64,000 nt of DNA from JAFAGX01 sp035623255 (GTDB taxonomy: Bacteria > Acidobacteriota > Terriglobia > Terriglobales > Acidobacteriaceae). The stretch is taken from contig DASPTU010000014.1 of assembly GCA_035623255.1 (NCBI GenBank), positions 1 to 64,000 on the forward strand, in the 5' to 3' direction. Below the pieces are notes generated by a model. That model was not told where the DNA came from. It did no database searches and saw only the letters and a list, made by a program, of their open reading frames with translations. Shown here one piece after another: positions 42,321-51,018 of this stretch. Position numbers and translations under genes: made by a program. The first letter of the stretch is position 1, and the number at the start of each line of letters is the position of its first letter.

Positions 42321-42370
42321 TGGCCACGTTTGACGGGGATAGCTATAGAGGCGGGCAAAATCCGGCCACC
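42321..42370 (-). repeat. left boundary repeat of the accessory island
   Basis: Read on the minus strand, this contains GTGGCCGGATTTT, six divergent bases, then CTCTATAGCTATCCCC. It matches the plus strand at 45134-45167 in 31 of 35 positions, so the two are inverted repeats. Adjacent to it, the 14-base TGGCCACGTTTGAC (42321-42334) also occurs at 45168-45181, but in direct orientation. Confidence 0.72.
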
Positions 42371-42444
42371 TGGGGGTAGGGGGCGGGAGTGGCGCGGGAA
42401 TAGAGGGCAGGCTCGGAGGCACGCAAGAATAAAGCCGAGGACGA

Positions 42445-42639
42445 TTAACTAGGCTTCTTTGGTCGGAACTGGTTCCAGAGGAATGTGACTCCAGCAGCGA
42501 TCAGAGCAGCCGTGGTTATCCTATTCAAGAACGCTTCTCCAGGATTAAATAACTCTGCCTGTATGTCGAACATCACTTGAAGCGCGAAGACGATAGCGAC
42601 AATCGCAAGGAAGAACTTGACGTTGGTCGTAAGCTTCAT
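42445..42639 (-). CDS. small two-helix membrane protein
   Basis: A 64-residue protein with hydrophobic helices at about 8-25 and 42-56 and a basic C-terminus (RPKKPS). The ATG overlaps the stop of the upstream zinc-ribbon gene as ATGA, so the pair is probably co-transcribed. I do not recognise the family. It lies in the AT-richer accessory island. Confidence 0.55.
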   Translation of the reverse strand: MKLTTNVKFFLAIVAIVFALQVMFDIQAELFNPGEAFLNRITTAALIAAGVTFLWNQFRPKKPS

Positions 42640-42827
42640 GCAGCAGTTTTATCCGTGACCTCTTCCATAGTGTACGTGTGACCGCCGCTCCAAACCTTAA
42701 GTTCCCGACCACACGTGCAAGACAGTGAATCGTTATCACGTACGCCATAGGGCATCTTCACACGCGTAATCTCCCAGACCTTTCCGCAATCACACTTCTT
42801 GGTTTCTGTGGCACTCACGCACGGCAT
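42636..42827 (-). CDS. small zinc-ribbon-like protein
   Basis: A 63-residue protein with two paired cysteine knuckles: CDCG near residue 12 and CTCG near residue 38. These are spaced like a minimal zinc ribbon. I take the ATG at 42827 (MPCVSATETKK); the frame extends five codons further upstream. No family is recognised. It overlaps the next gene by 4 bases. Confidence 0.55.
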   Translation of the reverse strand: MPCVSATETKKCDCGKVWEITRVKMPYGVRDNDSLSCTCGRELKVWSGGHTYTMEEVTDKTAA

Positions 42828-43065
42828 TGTACAACCATCCACGGCGCGATTGAACCAGCGGTCGGCTGATCTTCCGCGCGGGTTTTGCGCTGTTGGTGTT
42901 TGCGCCTGGAAAAAAATTACGCAGGCTATGTTCGCTCAGATCAAATGACGCCAGGCCGAGTGCGGCGGTAATAGGCGAGAAGTCTGGACATCTGGTTTCA
43001 AAATGTTGTCGCCGCATCCACGGCCTTTTCAAATCTGGGAAGGTAGGAAGGCGCCTGCTTGACAC

Positions 43066-43695
43066 TCAAACTGGTCCGCGTGTGCTGCCCTCAGCGGTGC
43101 CCTCTTGCTCTGGCAACGCTTGATCAGCAGGAGAAATTTCAGGTAGCAATTCCAACGGTTTTTCGATCTGCACAGGCCCCAGCATAGTCACCGGAAGGAC
43201 GCGCTCACCTTTGAGCACCTGCAACCACTGTGCGCGAATCTGTCGCATTTCTTCTTCAGATTCCGCATAGCCTTTCGGTACATAGATGCTGTCGCGAAGT
43301 GATGCTTTATTAAGATGGTCATAGCCGCCAAGATTCTGCCCAATTTCGTATACAAGGTCAATGAGCAGGTCGAATTTCTTCTCAGCCCAACGCGCTACCT
43401 GCTCACTCGTTTGTTGTGGCTGCTGAGGCACATTCAGGTGTGAACTATACAACTTCCACGCATCAAGCACCTTCTTTTCAGATGAGAACTCCAACGGAAT
43501 GCTGTTTATGGCATCAACATGACTGGGAGCCATTGGCACCTTCAGCGTAAGAAGTAGCCGACGGAATATTTCAGTCTTGCGGTTGCGCCTCTCGCGTCTT
43601 TCGTCACGCCAATTTTGAACAGCAAAGGCGAGCAGAGGGCCAAGGATTATAGCTACTATTGTGAGCCAGCCCTCAAGCCTGATTCCGAAGATCAT
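43066..43695 (-). CDS. DUF6680-like membrane-anchored protein
   Basis: A 209-residue protein with one N-terminal membrane helix (about 8-27, ending VQNWRDERRERRNRK). The soluble domain has the features I associate with DUF6680: IFRRLLLTL, SHVDAINSIPLEF, VLDAWKLYSSHL, FDLLIDLVYEIGQNLGG and IYVPKGYAE. The C-terminus (about 170-209) is acidic and Pro-rich. The function of the family is unknown; members are often found in accessory regions. The start is ATG at 43695. Confidence 0.7.
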   Translation of the reverse strand: MIFGIRLEGWLTIVAIILGPLLAFAVQNWRDERRERRNRKTEIFRRLLLTLKVPMAPSHVDAINSIPLEFSSEKKVLDAWKLYSSHLNVPQQPQQTSEQVARWAEKKFDLLIDLVYEIGQNLGGYDHLNKASLRDSIYVPKGYAESEEEMRQIRAQWLQVLKGERVLPVTMLGPVQIEKPLELLPEISPADQALPEQEGTAEGSTRGPV

Positions 43696-43777
43696 ACTTT
43701 TTGCGGACTACACCACGGATGGTACTACAATGTTTCGGAGACTCTTACATAATCTTCAACGGTAGGAAGCGGCTAGC

Positions 43778-44107
43778 ATGGTCGAAGGTTTCTGGATTCT
43801 TGAAATTAGCACACCCCAATTCCACAGCGGTGGAGTCGCCATTTTCGTCAGGGGCAAGATGTTTGGCGGCGACAACGGATTCACATGGATGGGCCCTTAC
43901 CAAGAGGCGGGATCATTGTTGAAAGCTCGCGTGGCTGTCCATCGTTTCGACCGCACAGTACAAAGCATCTTAGGCAATGTTGCCGATGACTTTGAGATGC
44001 AATTCGCTGGCAACCTGCAAGGGGACGTGATCACAGGAACCGCGATGATTAGCGGCCAGCCTCAGCAAACCCTCACAGTACGCTTGTCCAAGAAGGCAAA
44101 TCTCTAA
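43778..44107 (+). CDS. GrlR-like regulatory protein
   Basis: A 109-residue protein matching the GrlR fold. It opens VEGFWILEISTPQFHSGGVA, then GKMFGGDNGFTWMGPY, and a lipocalin-like series of short beta strands ends in LTVRLSKK. In enteropathogens GrlR is an anti-activator of type III secretion genes. In soil bacteria homologues are of unknown role. AGGAAG precedes the ATG with 8-base spacing. No GrlA-type partner is encoded here. Confidence 0.7.
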   Translation: MVEGFWILEISTPQFHSGGVAIFVRGKMFGGDNGFTWMGPYQEAGSLLKARVAVHRFDRTVQSILGNVADDFEMQFAGNLQGDVITGTAMISGQPQQTLTVRLSKKANL

Positions 44108-44187
44108 AGTCGTAACCACCCAATATATTCCACGACCACACCAGTTGCCGCTGAGTCAATCTTCCACCTAGAATCGGCTTAGCAGAC

Positions 44188-45051
44188 ATGGGAAAGAAAT
44201 CAACTCACAAGTGGAAGATTGCGATCCGACCAACCGAGGGCCAAGAGGCGCGGAAGATAACGAAGATCATCGGTTTGAATGGGGACGGCTTCTCTGTTGT
44301 TACCCCATATCACAAAGCGCGCAGCGGTTTCCTATTCAAACATCTCATGGATTTACAAACGCTTGGTGTGCGAAGAATCCCCTGGGAGGAGTGCGTAGGA
44401 TTTACAGCAGATGATCGTGCAAAGTTGAGCTACCATGTCGATGGTTTTACTCAATTCTCAAGCGAAAATCCAGGCAAGATCATTTCAGGGCGTGACGAAA
44501 AAACAGGCGAGCCAAAAGGCTTGGGCATACTGGTACGTAGCCTAAAAACTCCAAGTGTTAGCGGACCCAGCGTTGGAATAACAGTTTGGGGCATCGAGGA
44601 GTTTGAGCTCCTGGGAACTGACGAAAACGCCATCATATTTCAGCCGAGCGATTGCTACTACAGAAAATCCTCACCAGAAAACGCAAATTGTTGGCATCTT
44701 GCAATCTATGCTTTTGCAGCTGGTTGTGTACCGCCGGTTCGGTTCAGAGGGAAAGATGCAGTAATGGAATTTACTCCCCACCCAATTAGCGGAGGCATCG
44801 CTGGTTCAGTTGTTGAGCTGAAGACAATTTATCTTGAAAAGGAGGAGGTCTATCTCGGCCTGCATATTGAAAGAACCGTAGGGCACTTTCCTGTTAGTTC
44901 TGGTTGGTCTATGAACGGCCCTGGAAACTACACGCAATATCAAAGCGGATATGTGCTGCAAGGAATCTACCCCAGAGAAGTCATTCCTGTTACCGGTCGT
45001 CCGTCACTCAACCGGCTCGAATCGCCGCCTGCAGAATCCGCGAAATCGTAA
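44188..45051 (+). CDS. hypothetical protein of the accessory island
   Basis: A 287-residue soluble protein with no signal peptide or membrane segment. The sequence is rich in short beta strands with aromatic and Gly residues; I do not recognise a family. The base composition is lower in G+C than the neighbouring valS. It lies in tandem with the GrlR-like gene (80-base gap) and upstream of the right boundary repeat. Confidence 0.6.
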   Translation: MGKKSTHKWKIAIRPTEGQEARKITKIIGLNGDGFSVVTPYHKARSGFLFKHLMDLQTLGVRRIPWEECVGFTADDRAKLSYHVDGFTQFSSENPGKIISGRDEKTGEPKGLGILVRSLKTPSVSGPSVGITVWGIEEFELLGTDENAIIFQPSDCYYRKSSPENANCWHLAIYAFAAGCVPPVRFRGKDAVMEFTPHPISGGIAGSVVELKTIYLEKEEVYLGLHIERTVGHFPVSSGWSMNGPGNYTQYQSGYVLQGIYPREVIPVTGRPSLNRLESPPAESAKS

Positions 45052-45133
45052 GCAGCAACTGATTGAACACTTTCGACACCTAAATCACCCATGGGCTGTA
45101 CCTAAAGCCGCGTGCCACTTGCGACTCCCAACG

Positions 45134-45181
45134 TGGCCGGATTTTCCTGCCCTCTATAGCTATCCCCTGGCCACGTTTGAC
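45134..45181 (+). repeat. right boundary repeat of the accessory island
   Basis: The plus-strand GTGGCCGGATTTT, six divergent bases, then CTCTATAGCTATCCCC is the inverse of the left copy at 42321-42370. It is followed by TGGCCACGTTTGAC, which is in the opposite relative orientation compared with the left copy. Confidence 0.72.
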
Positions 45182-45212
45182 CGCTTTTTCCGCTCGCCTG
45201 TAAGATCAAAAG

Positions 45213-45290
45213 AAGCACTCAGCATTCAGCACTCAATCTTCGGTCAGCCCAAAAGGTTGAATGCTAACTGCTGGGTGCTGAGTGCTTTTT
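45213..45290 (+). terminator. long palindrome plus U-run directly upstream of valS
   Basis: Arms 45213-45231 and 45269-45287 pair over 19 positions with two G-U pairs, around a 37-base loop. TTTTT follows at 45286-45290. The structure looks like an intrinsic terminator but carries the CAGCACTCAGCATTCAG repeat also found at 3171-3250 and in dnaE2. The valS ATG lies at 45292, immediately after the U-run. It is both a member of the repeat family and a possible terminator for the island genes. Confidence 0.75.
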
Positions 45291-45291
45291 C

Positions 45292-48039
45292 ATGTCGCAT
45301 GAACTCCCAAAATCCTACGAGCCGGGCGCGATTGAGGCGCGCTGGGCCGAATACTGGGTGAAAGAGAAGTTGTTCTCGGTCCCGACGCCCCCGCCGGGTG
45401 AGACGCATCCGGTGTTTACGCTGTTACTCCCTCCACCCAACGTCACCGGACGTCTGCATATGGGGCATATGCTCAACCAGACGCAGATGGACATCATCGT
45501 GCGCTGGCATCGCATGCGCGGATTTCTGACGTTGTGGCTGCCGGGCACCGATCACGCCGGCATTGCCACCCAGATGATGGTCGAGCGCCAGCTCGCAAAA
45601 GAAGGCAAGAAGCGGAGCGTTCTTGGCCGCGAAGCTTTCATTGAGCGCGTGTGGGAATGGAAGCGGCACTATGGTGGCGCGATCCTCGATCAGATGAAGC
45701 GGCTGGGCGCTTCCGTCGACTGGAGCCGAGAATACTTCACCATGGACGAGAATCTCTCCCGCGCTGTCCGCGAAGTTTTCGTCCGCCTATACGAAGAAGG
45801 GCTGATTTACCGCGGGAAATACATCGTTAACTGGTGCCCGCGCTGCGAGACCGCAATTTCTGATCTTGAAGTCAAGCACGAGGAGGTTCCAGGAAAGCTG
45901 TACGAGATTCGCTATCCGGTGATCGGCACCAACGAATACATTACCGTGGCCACGACGCGCCCGGAGACGATGTTGGGCGACACCGCGGTTGCGGTCAATG
46001 CCAAAGATGAACGGTACACGCGTTTCCATGGCAAGCGCGTTCTCTTGCCGCTGATGAATCGCGAGATTCCAATTATTACTGACGATCTTGCGCAGCCGGA
46101 ATTTGGAACTGGCGCGGTGAAGGTCACACCGGCGCACGATCCCAACGATTTTGAGGCCGGCCGCCGCCACAATCTGCCGCAGATCGATGTAATGGACGAA
46201 CACGCCCGCATGAACCAGAATGCCGGGCCGTACGCCGGGCTTGATCGCTTCGAGGCGCGCAGGCGCGTCCTCGAAGATTTGCGGGAACAGGCATTTCTCG
46301 TCGGCGAGAAGGACTATACCATCTCGCTGGGCAAGTGCGATCGCTGCGGCACGGTTGTCGAGCCACGACTCTCAACCCAGTGGTTTATCAAGATTGCGCC
46401 ACTGGCCCAGCGCGCCACCGAGGTGGTTGAGAACGGCGAAATCACCATTGTTCCGGAGAACTACAAGACGATTTATCTGAACTGGATGCACAACATTCAT
46501 GATTGGTGCATTTCGCGCCAGTTGTGGTGGGGTCATCGGATTCCTGCGTGGTATTGTGCCTGCGGCGAAGTCATTGTCGCGCGTGAGGCTCCGTCGAAAT
46601 GCCCCAAATGTAGTGGCTCTGAGCTAAAGCAAGATACGGACGTCCTCGACACCTGGTTCTCATCCGGCCTGTTGCCGTTCACGACGCTTGGTTGGCCGGA
46701 AAAGACGCGAGACCAGGCAGTGTTCTACCCCACCACATTGTTAATTACTGCTTACGAAATTCTGTTCTTCTGGGTGGCGCGAATGATCATGTTCGGCTGC
46801 CACTTCATGGATGGGCACAGGCAGGATCGCGCGATCAAGCAGGCCAGCGGCTGGGGTGACAAGGAAGACGATAGTGTGCCCTTCCGCCAGGTCTACATCC
46901 ATGCTCTGGTGCGCGACGCCGAGCGACAGAAGATGTCGAAAACCAAGGGCAACGTGCTTGACCCCCTGGATATTATTCAGCGCTTCGGGACCGATGCAAC
47001 GCGGTTTACATTAGCGGCAATGGCCGCGCCGGGCACTGATATCGCCTTTAATGAAAGCCGCACCGAAGGTTATCGCGCCTTTGCCAACAAGATTTGGAAT
47101 GCTGCCCGATTCATGTTTATGAATGTGGATCGTATCGATCCGTCGGCGGCGATCCAGGCTGGCTGTCAGCAAGGTATCGCAGGTTTCCAGCCGGAGACGC
47201 TCGAAGATCGCTGGATTCTTTCTCGCTTCAATCGTGTCGCGCAGGACGTGAATGCCGCTCTCGAGACCTATCGCTTCCATGAAGCGGCCAACAGCATTTA
47301 TGACTTCTTTTGGGGCGAGTTTTGCGATTGGTATCTGGAACTGATCAAGACCCGGTTAGCAACTGACGCCGATCCCCACACCGCGAAAATTGCCAGCCAG
47401 AACCTGTCCAAAGTTTTTGAGTCAGCGCTGCGGTTACTCCATCCGATCATGCCCTTTATCACGGAAGAGATTTGGCAGACCATGTACGCGCATCTGCCTC
47501 CCGTGAAATCGATCGCGCTGGCCTCTTACCCTGAAGCAGATGAGGACCAGTTTGATTTGCGCGCTGAAACTGAGATGGCCGTCCTGCAGGACTTGATCGT
47601 GAGTGTGCGCAACCTGCGGGCCGAGTTCAAAATCGAACCCAAGCTGAAGATTGGGATTGAGGTCTACGCGCACGACCCCGAAACGTGGGCTCTCTTTCAG
47701 CAAAATCGCGAGGCCATCCAACGGCTGGCCAACGTTACCGTGATGGACCAGGCCTCAGAATCGCAGGCAAGGCGGCCGCCTTCCCGCCACACCGCGCGTT
47801 TTGACGTGCATGTTGTCTACGAGAAGAAGATCGATGTGACCGCCGAGTGCGATCGCCTGAAGAAAGAACTGGAGAAGATCGAAAAGGGAATTGCCGGTGG
47901 CCAGCGGCAACTGAGTAATGATCAGTTCCTGGCGAAAGCCCCGCCTCAGGTCGTCGAAAATTTGCGGAAGCAGCAGCAGGAATTAGCGGTACTTCAGGGA
48001 AAAACGCAAAGCAAGTTGAAGGAGCTGGGGTGCGGATAG
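45292..48039 (+). CDS. valS: valyl-tRNA synthetase
   Basis: A 915-residue class I aminoacyl-tRNA synthetase. The HIGH motif appears as PPPNVTGRLHMGHML (about 44-58). An editing domain follows (about 190-330). The KMSKS signature is KMSKTKGNVLDP (about 544-555). The anticodon-binding helical domain (about 640-790) and a C-terminal coiled coil (about 840-910) complete a normal ValRS. The ATG at 45292 is the only reasonable start, yet no Shine-Dalgarno is available: the upstream bases are the U-run of the palindrome. Confidence 0.96.
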   Translation: MSHELPKSYEPGAIEARWAEYWVKEKLFSVPTPPPGETHPVFTLLLPPPNVTGRLHMGHMLNQTQMDIIVRWHRMRGFLTLWLPGTDHAGIATQMMVERQLAKEGKKRSVLGREAFIERVWEWKRHYGGAILDQMKRLGASVDWSREYFTMDENLSRAVREVFVRLYEEGLIYRGKYIVNWCPRCETAISDLEVKHEEVPGKLYEIRYPVIGTNEYITVATTRPETMLGDTAVAVNAKDERYTRFHGKRVLLPLMNREIPIITDDLAQPEFGTGAVKVTPAHDPNDFEAGRRHNLPQIDVMDEHARMNQNAGPYAGLDRFEARRRVLEDLREQAFLVGEKDYTISLGKCDRCGTVVEPRLSTQWFIKIAPLAQRATEVVENGEITIVPENYKTIYLNWMHNIHDWCISRQLWWGHRIPAWYCACGEVIVAREAPSKCPKCSGSELKQDTDVLDTWFSSGLLPFTTLGWPEKTRDQAVFYPTTLLITAYEILFFWVARMIMFGCHFMDGHRQDRAIKQASGWGDKEDDSVPFRQVYIHALVRDAERQKMSKTKGNVLDPLDIIQRFGTDATRFTLAAMAAPGTDIAFNESRTEGYRAFANKIWNAARFMFMNVDRIDPSAAIQAGCQQGIAGFQPETLEDRWILSRFNRVAQDVNAALETYRFHEAANSIYDFFWGEFCDWYLELIKTRLATDADPHTAKIASQNLSKVFESALRLLHPIMPFITEEIWQTMYAHLPPVKSIALASYPEADEDQFDLRAETEMAVLQDLIVSVRNLRAEFKIEPKLKIGIEVYAHDPETWALFQQNREAIQRLANVTVMDQASESQARRPPSRHTARFDVHVVYEKKIDVTAECDRLKKELEKIEKGIAGGQRQLSNDQFLAKAPPQVVENLRKQQQELAVLQGKTQSKLKELGCG

Positions 48040-48098
48040 CCGTTTCGCTCTGAGTCTCACCCAGCCTGAGAACGAGAGTACTGCCGCATTCAAATCAG

Positions 48099-48977
48099 AT
48101 GGACTGGAACAGCCGACGCGTTACCAACATCATCGAAAACGCCTTGCAGGAGGATCGGGCTACGCGCGATGCCACCAGCTACGCCTGCATCGATCCCAAC
48201 CAGCGTGCTGCCGCAACCATTATCGCCCGGGAAGACTGCATTCTGTGTGGCATCGGTTCGATCGCCCGCATTCTGGATGTCTATGCCGATCTCGACGGCG
48301 CCGTCACCTCGCATTACGAGGTCACAACCCATCCTGAGATTTTCGATGGTGTTCGCCTGCGCAGAGGCCAGTCCGTCGCTGTCATTCAACACAATGCCCG
48401 GGTGGTTCTCTCCTGCGAACGAGTGATTCTGAATTTCCTGCAGCGCCTGAGTGGCATTGCTACGCTGACCCGGAAATTTGTCGATGTGGTCTCAGGCACC
48501 AACGCCAGAATTCTCGACACTCGAAAGACTGCACCCGGATTGCGCATGCTCGACAAAAGCGCGGTTCGATGCGGCGGAGGTCAGAACCATCGGCTGGACC
48601 TCTCTGACGGGGTGCTGATCAAGAACAATCACATTGCTCTCGCAGGCGGAATCGCGCCTGCTTTGGAACGCGCTCACCGCAACCGGCGCGGCGAGCAGAT
48701 CATCGAGATCGAGGTCAGGACGCTGCAAGAGTTGGACGAGGCGCTGGAGCACGGTGCCGAGGCTGTGCTGCTGGACCATATGTCGGTCGAGGATGTAAAG
48801 CGCGCAATCGAGCGGTGCTCAAGGGCTGAGCGGCGCATTCCGCTCGAGGTTTCGGGCGGTATTACCCTGGAGAATGTCCGTTCCTACGCGGAAACCGGCG
48901 TCACCTTCATCTCCGTTGGTGCGCTCACCCACTCCGCTGTCGCTGTCGACATGAGCATGCGGGCCGTCCCGGCGTAA
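48099..48977 (+). CDS. nadC: nicotinate-nucleotide pyrophosphorylase (quinolinate phosphoribosyltransferase)
   Basis: A 292-residue enzyme of NAD synthesis that converts quinolinate and PRPP to nicotinate mononucleotide. Family signatures: LNFLQRLSGIATLTRKFVD in two parts (about 111-129), the PRPP/substrate site DTRKTAPGLR (about 140-149), KSAVRCGGGQNHR, LIKNNHIALAGG, and the C-terminal EVSGGITLENV. Length is typical. It starts at ATG 48099, 59 bases after valS. nadA and nadB are not in the window. Confidence 0.95.
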   Translation: MDWNSRRVTNIIENALQEDRATRDATSYACIDPNQRAAATIIAREDCILCGIGSIARILDVYADLDGAVTSHYEVTTHPEIFDGVRLRRGQSVAVIQHNARVVLSCERVILNFLQRLSGIATLTRKFVDVVSGTNARILDTRKTAPGLRMLDKSAVRCGGGQNHRLDLSDGVLIKNNHIALAGGIAPALERAHRNRRGEQIIEIEVRTLQELDEALEHGAEAVLLDHMSVEDVKRAIERCSRAERRIPLEVSGGITLENVRSYAETGVTFISVGALTHSAVAVDMSMRAVPA

Positions 48978-49107
48978 GTCTGTGTGATTCATTGTCCTTT
49001 GCAAAGTTATCGCGCATAATCTCGGCATCACACAAAGAACACAAAAACGTACTGCGCAGCGAAAAGCAAAGGCGCCACCAACGTCCAGCCCACAAAGCGA
49101 TGTTCAT

Positions 49108-50073
49108 CTGGGACGCATCATAAGAGTTCTCATTGACCATGCGACGGTCGTCGTAAGCGGAACCAAGCTTGCTTCTGAGCTTGGGACCAGTCGCTCCGAA
49201 ATCTGGCGATTGGTGCAGCACTTGCGCAAGCTCGGAGTGGAAATCGCCGGACACCCCGCAACCGGCTACAGTCTGAAAGCAATGCCCGATCTTCTTCTCC
49301 CTGAGTTGGTAGCGCCTCTGGTGAAAGGCACGATATTCAGCAGGAACATTCACCATTCTTACAAAACGGGATCCACGAACGACACAGCCTTGGAGGCAGC
49401 CAGCGCCGGCGCGCCTGAGGGCACGGTTTTCCTGGCCGAGGAGCAAACCGCCGGCCGGGGCCGGGGCGATCATTCCTGGCATTCGGAGCGATCCACCGGA
49501 ATCTACTGTTCAGTGGTGCTTCGCCCGAAACTGCCCCCCTCCGATGTCCTCGTGCTCACACTTGCGGCAGGACTGGCCGTTCATGGCGCGGTTCTGGAGA
49601 TCGGTCCCAATTTGAAGCCTGATCTGAAATGGCCCAATGATCTGTTGCTCGATGGAAAGAAGTTTTGTGGAATCCTCACGGAGATGAATTCCGAGGCGAC
49701 TCAGGTTCGGCACATCGTTGTGGGGATCGGGATTAATGTCAATCAAACCAGTTTCCCGGCTGAACTCGAGAACATCGCGACCTCTTTGCGGATGGCCTCG
49801 GGAACTGAGTATTCGCGTCTGCAATTGTGCGTCGCTTTGCTAAAATCTCTTGACCGTGAGTACCGGAATTTGCTCGAGCCGCCGGCCGCACACGATTCCA
49901 TTTTGCGTCGTTTCGGAGAACGGTCGTCATCAGCCAATGGCAGTCGGGTCTTCGTCGATCAGGATGGCGGCTTCGAGGGCATTACGGAAGGGCTTGATTC
50001 GCGCGGTTTTCTGCAGGTTCGGACGGCACAAGGCCTTCGCCGGATATTGAGCGGAATGATAACTCCGAAATAA
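49108..50073 (+). CDS. birA: bifunctional biotin ligase/repressor-type BirA
   Basis: The protein joins biotin to carboxyl-carrier proteins. The catalytic core shows TGSTNDTALEAA, the biotin-binding EEQTAGRGRGDHSWHS (about 113-128) and WPNDLLLDGKKFCGIL (about 175-190). Ahead of it is an intact winged-helix domain (VVVSGTKLASELGTSRSEI), suggesting a regulatory role. The frame has no ATG, GTG or TTG between the stop at 48985 and 49210, and 49210 would cut the helix-turn-helix. I mark CTG 49108 as a provisional start; ATT 48991 is another option. It lies between nadC and coaX. Confidence 0.8.
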   Translation: MGRIIRVLIDHATVVVSGTKLASELGTSRSEIWRLVQHLRKLGVEIAGHPATGYSLKAMPDLLLPELVAPLVKGTIFSRNIHHSYKTGSTNDTALEAASAGAPEGTVFLAEEQTAGRGRGDHSWHSERSTGIYCSVVLRPKLPPSDVLVLTLAAGLAVHGAVLEIGPNLKPDLKWPNDLLLDGKKFCGILTEMNSEATQVRHIVVGIGINVNQTSFPAELENIATSLRMASGTEYSRLQLCVALLKSLDREYRNLLEPPAAHDSILRRFGERSSSANGSRVFVDQDGGFEGITEGLDSRGFLQVRTAQGLRRILSGMITPK

Positions 50074-50104
50074 TTTTGCTGTGCAAGTTACGGTCCCTAC
50101 GCTA

Positions 50105-51013
50105 ATGCTCTTGGTCCTTGATGTAGGCAACACAAATACGGTGTTAGGAGTCTTCGCCAGAGTTGCGAAGGTGGATGCTGCCAAAAGCGCTGACCGAAAT
50201 GTCTCGGGACAATACGGGTTGCTGGTGGCAAACTGGCGAGTCGCTACTGTTGCTACTCAAACAGTAGATGAGTACGGCGTGCTCTTCCGAAATCTGTTTG
50301 CGATGGACAACTTGGAAGTCAGCGGAATCCACGGCATCGTGATTTCGTCCGTCGTGCCTCCGCTGGACTCCACTCTCCGGCAAGTCTGCGAACGCTACTT
50401 CAGCACCAAGCCATTGTTTGTCGGCCCAGGGATCAAAACCGGCATGCCGGTGTTGTATGAAAACCCGGCGGAGGTCGGCGCGGACCGCATCGTCAATTCG
50501 GTCGCCGCTTTCGAAAAATACGGTGGGCCAGTCATTTCCGTCGATTTCGGAACCGCGACAACTTTCGATTGTGTGACCGCCAAGGGCGAATATCAGGGCG
50601 GAGTCATCTGCCCGGGAATTGGGATTTCCGCCGACGCGTTATTCGAACGTACCGCCCGCCTGCCCCGTGTTGACATCCGCAAGCCCACGAAGATCATAGG
50701 CACGAACACGGTCGGCAGCCTGCAATCCGGACTTTATTACGGCTACCTTGCTCTGGTGGATGGAATTATCGAACTCCTGCTCGGCGAGATGGGCGCGACT
50801 ACCGGCGTCGTTGCTACCGGTGGCCTGGCTTCCCTGATTGGTGGCGGATCGAAGTACATCAAGCACATCGATGATTTTCTTACGCTCGAAGGTCTGCGAA
50901 TCATTTGGGAACGTAATCAGCCAATATCTGGGAAACCAGCGGGCGCGGCCGGTCAAGATTCTTTATCAACCACGTCGTCCGCAAAGTCCTCCTCCGCAAG
51001 GAAGTCCCCTTAG
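50105..51013 (+). CDS. coaX: type III pantothenate kinase
   Basis: A 302-residue CoaX, catalysing the first step of coenzyme A synthesis. The phosphate-binding N-terminus MLLVLDVGNTNTVLGVF fits the family and sets the start at ATG 50105 (a GTG eight codons earlier is less likely). Other motifs are PAEVGADRIVNSVAAFEKY, VDFGTATTFDCV and GGVICPGIGIS. The last 25 residues are a Ser/Lys-rich tail not needed by the fold. birA and coaX are commonly adjacent, as here (31-base gap). Confidence 0.95.
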   Translation: MLLVLDVGNTNTVLGVFARVAKVDAAKSADRNVSGQYGLLVANWRVATVATQTVDEYGVLFRNLFAMDNLEVSGIHGIVISSVVPPLDSTLRQVCERYFSTKPLFVGPGIKTGMPVLYENPAEVGADRIVNSVAAFEKYGGPVISVDFGTATTFDCVTAKGEYQGGVICPGIGISADALFERTARLPRVDIRKPTKIIGTNTVGSLQSGLYYGYLALVDGIIELLLGEMGATTGVVATGGLASLIGGGSKYIKHIDDFLTLEGLRIIWERNQPISGKPAGAAGQDSLSTTSSAKSSSARKSP

Positions 51014-51018
51014 CTGTC

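Noticed and set aside
42790..43065. A 91-residue minus-strand frame in the accessory island
   Set aside because: Overlaps the start of the zinc-ribbon gene, has no ribosome binding site, and looks like translated repetitive intergenic sequence.
45187..45291. A T-box or other riboswitch upstream of valS
   Set aside because: No specifier loop or T-box consensus; the structure is explained by the interspersed palindromic repeat.
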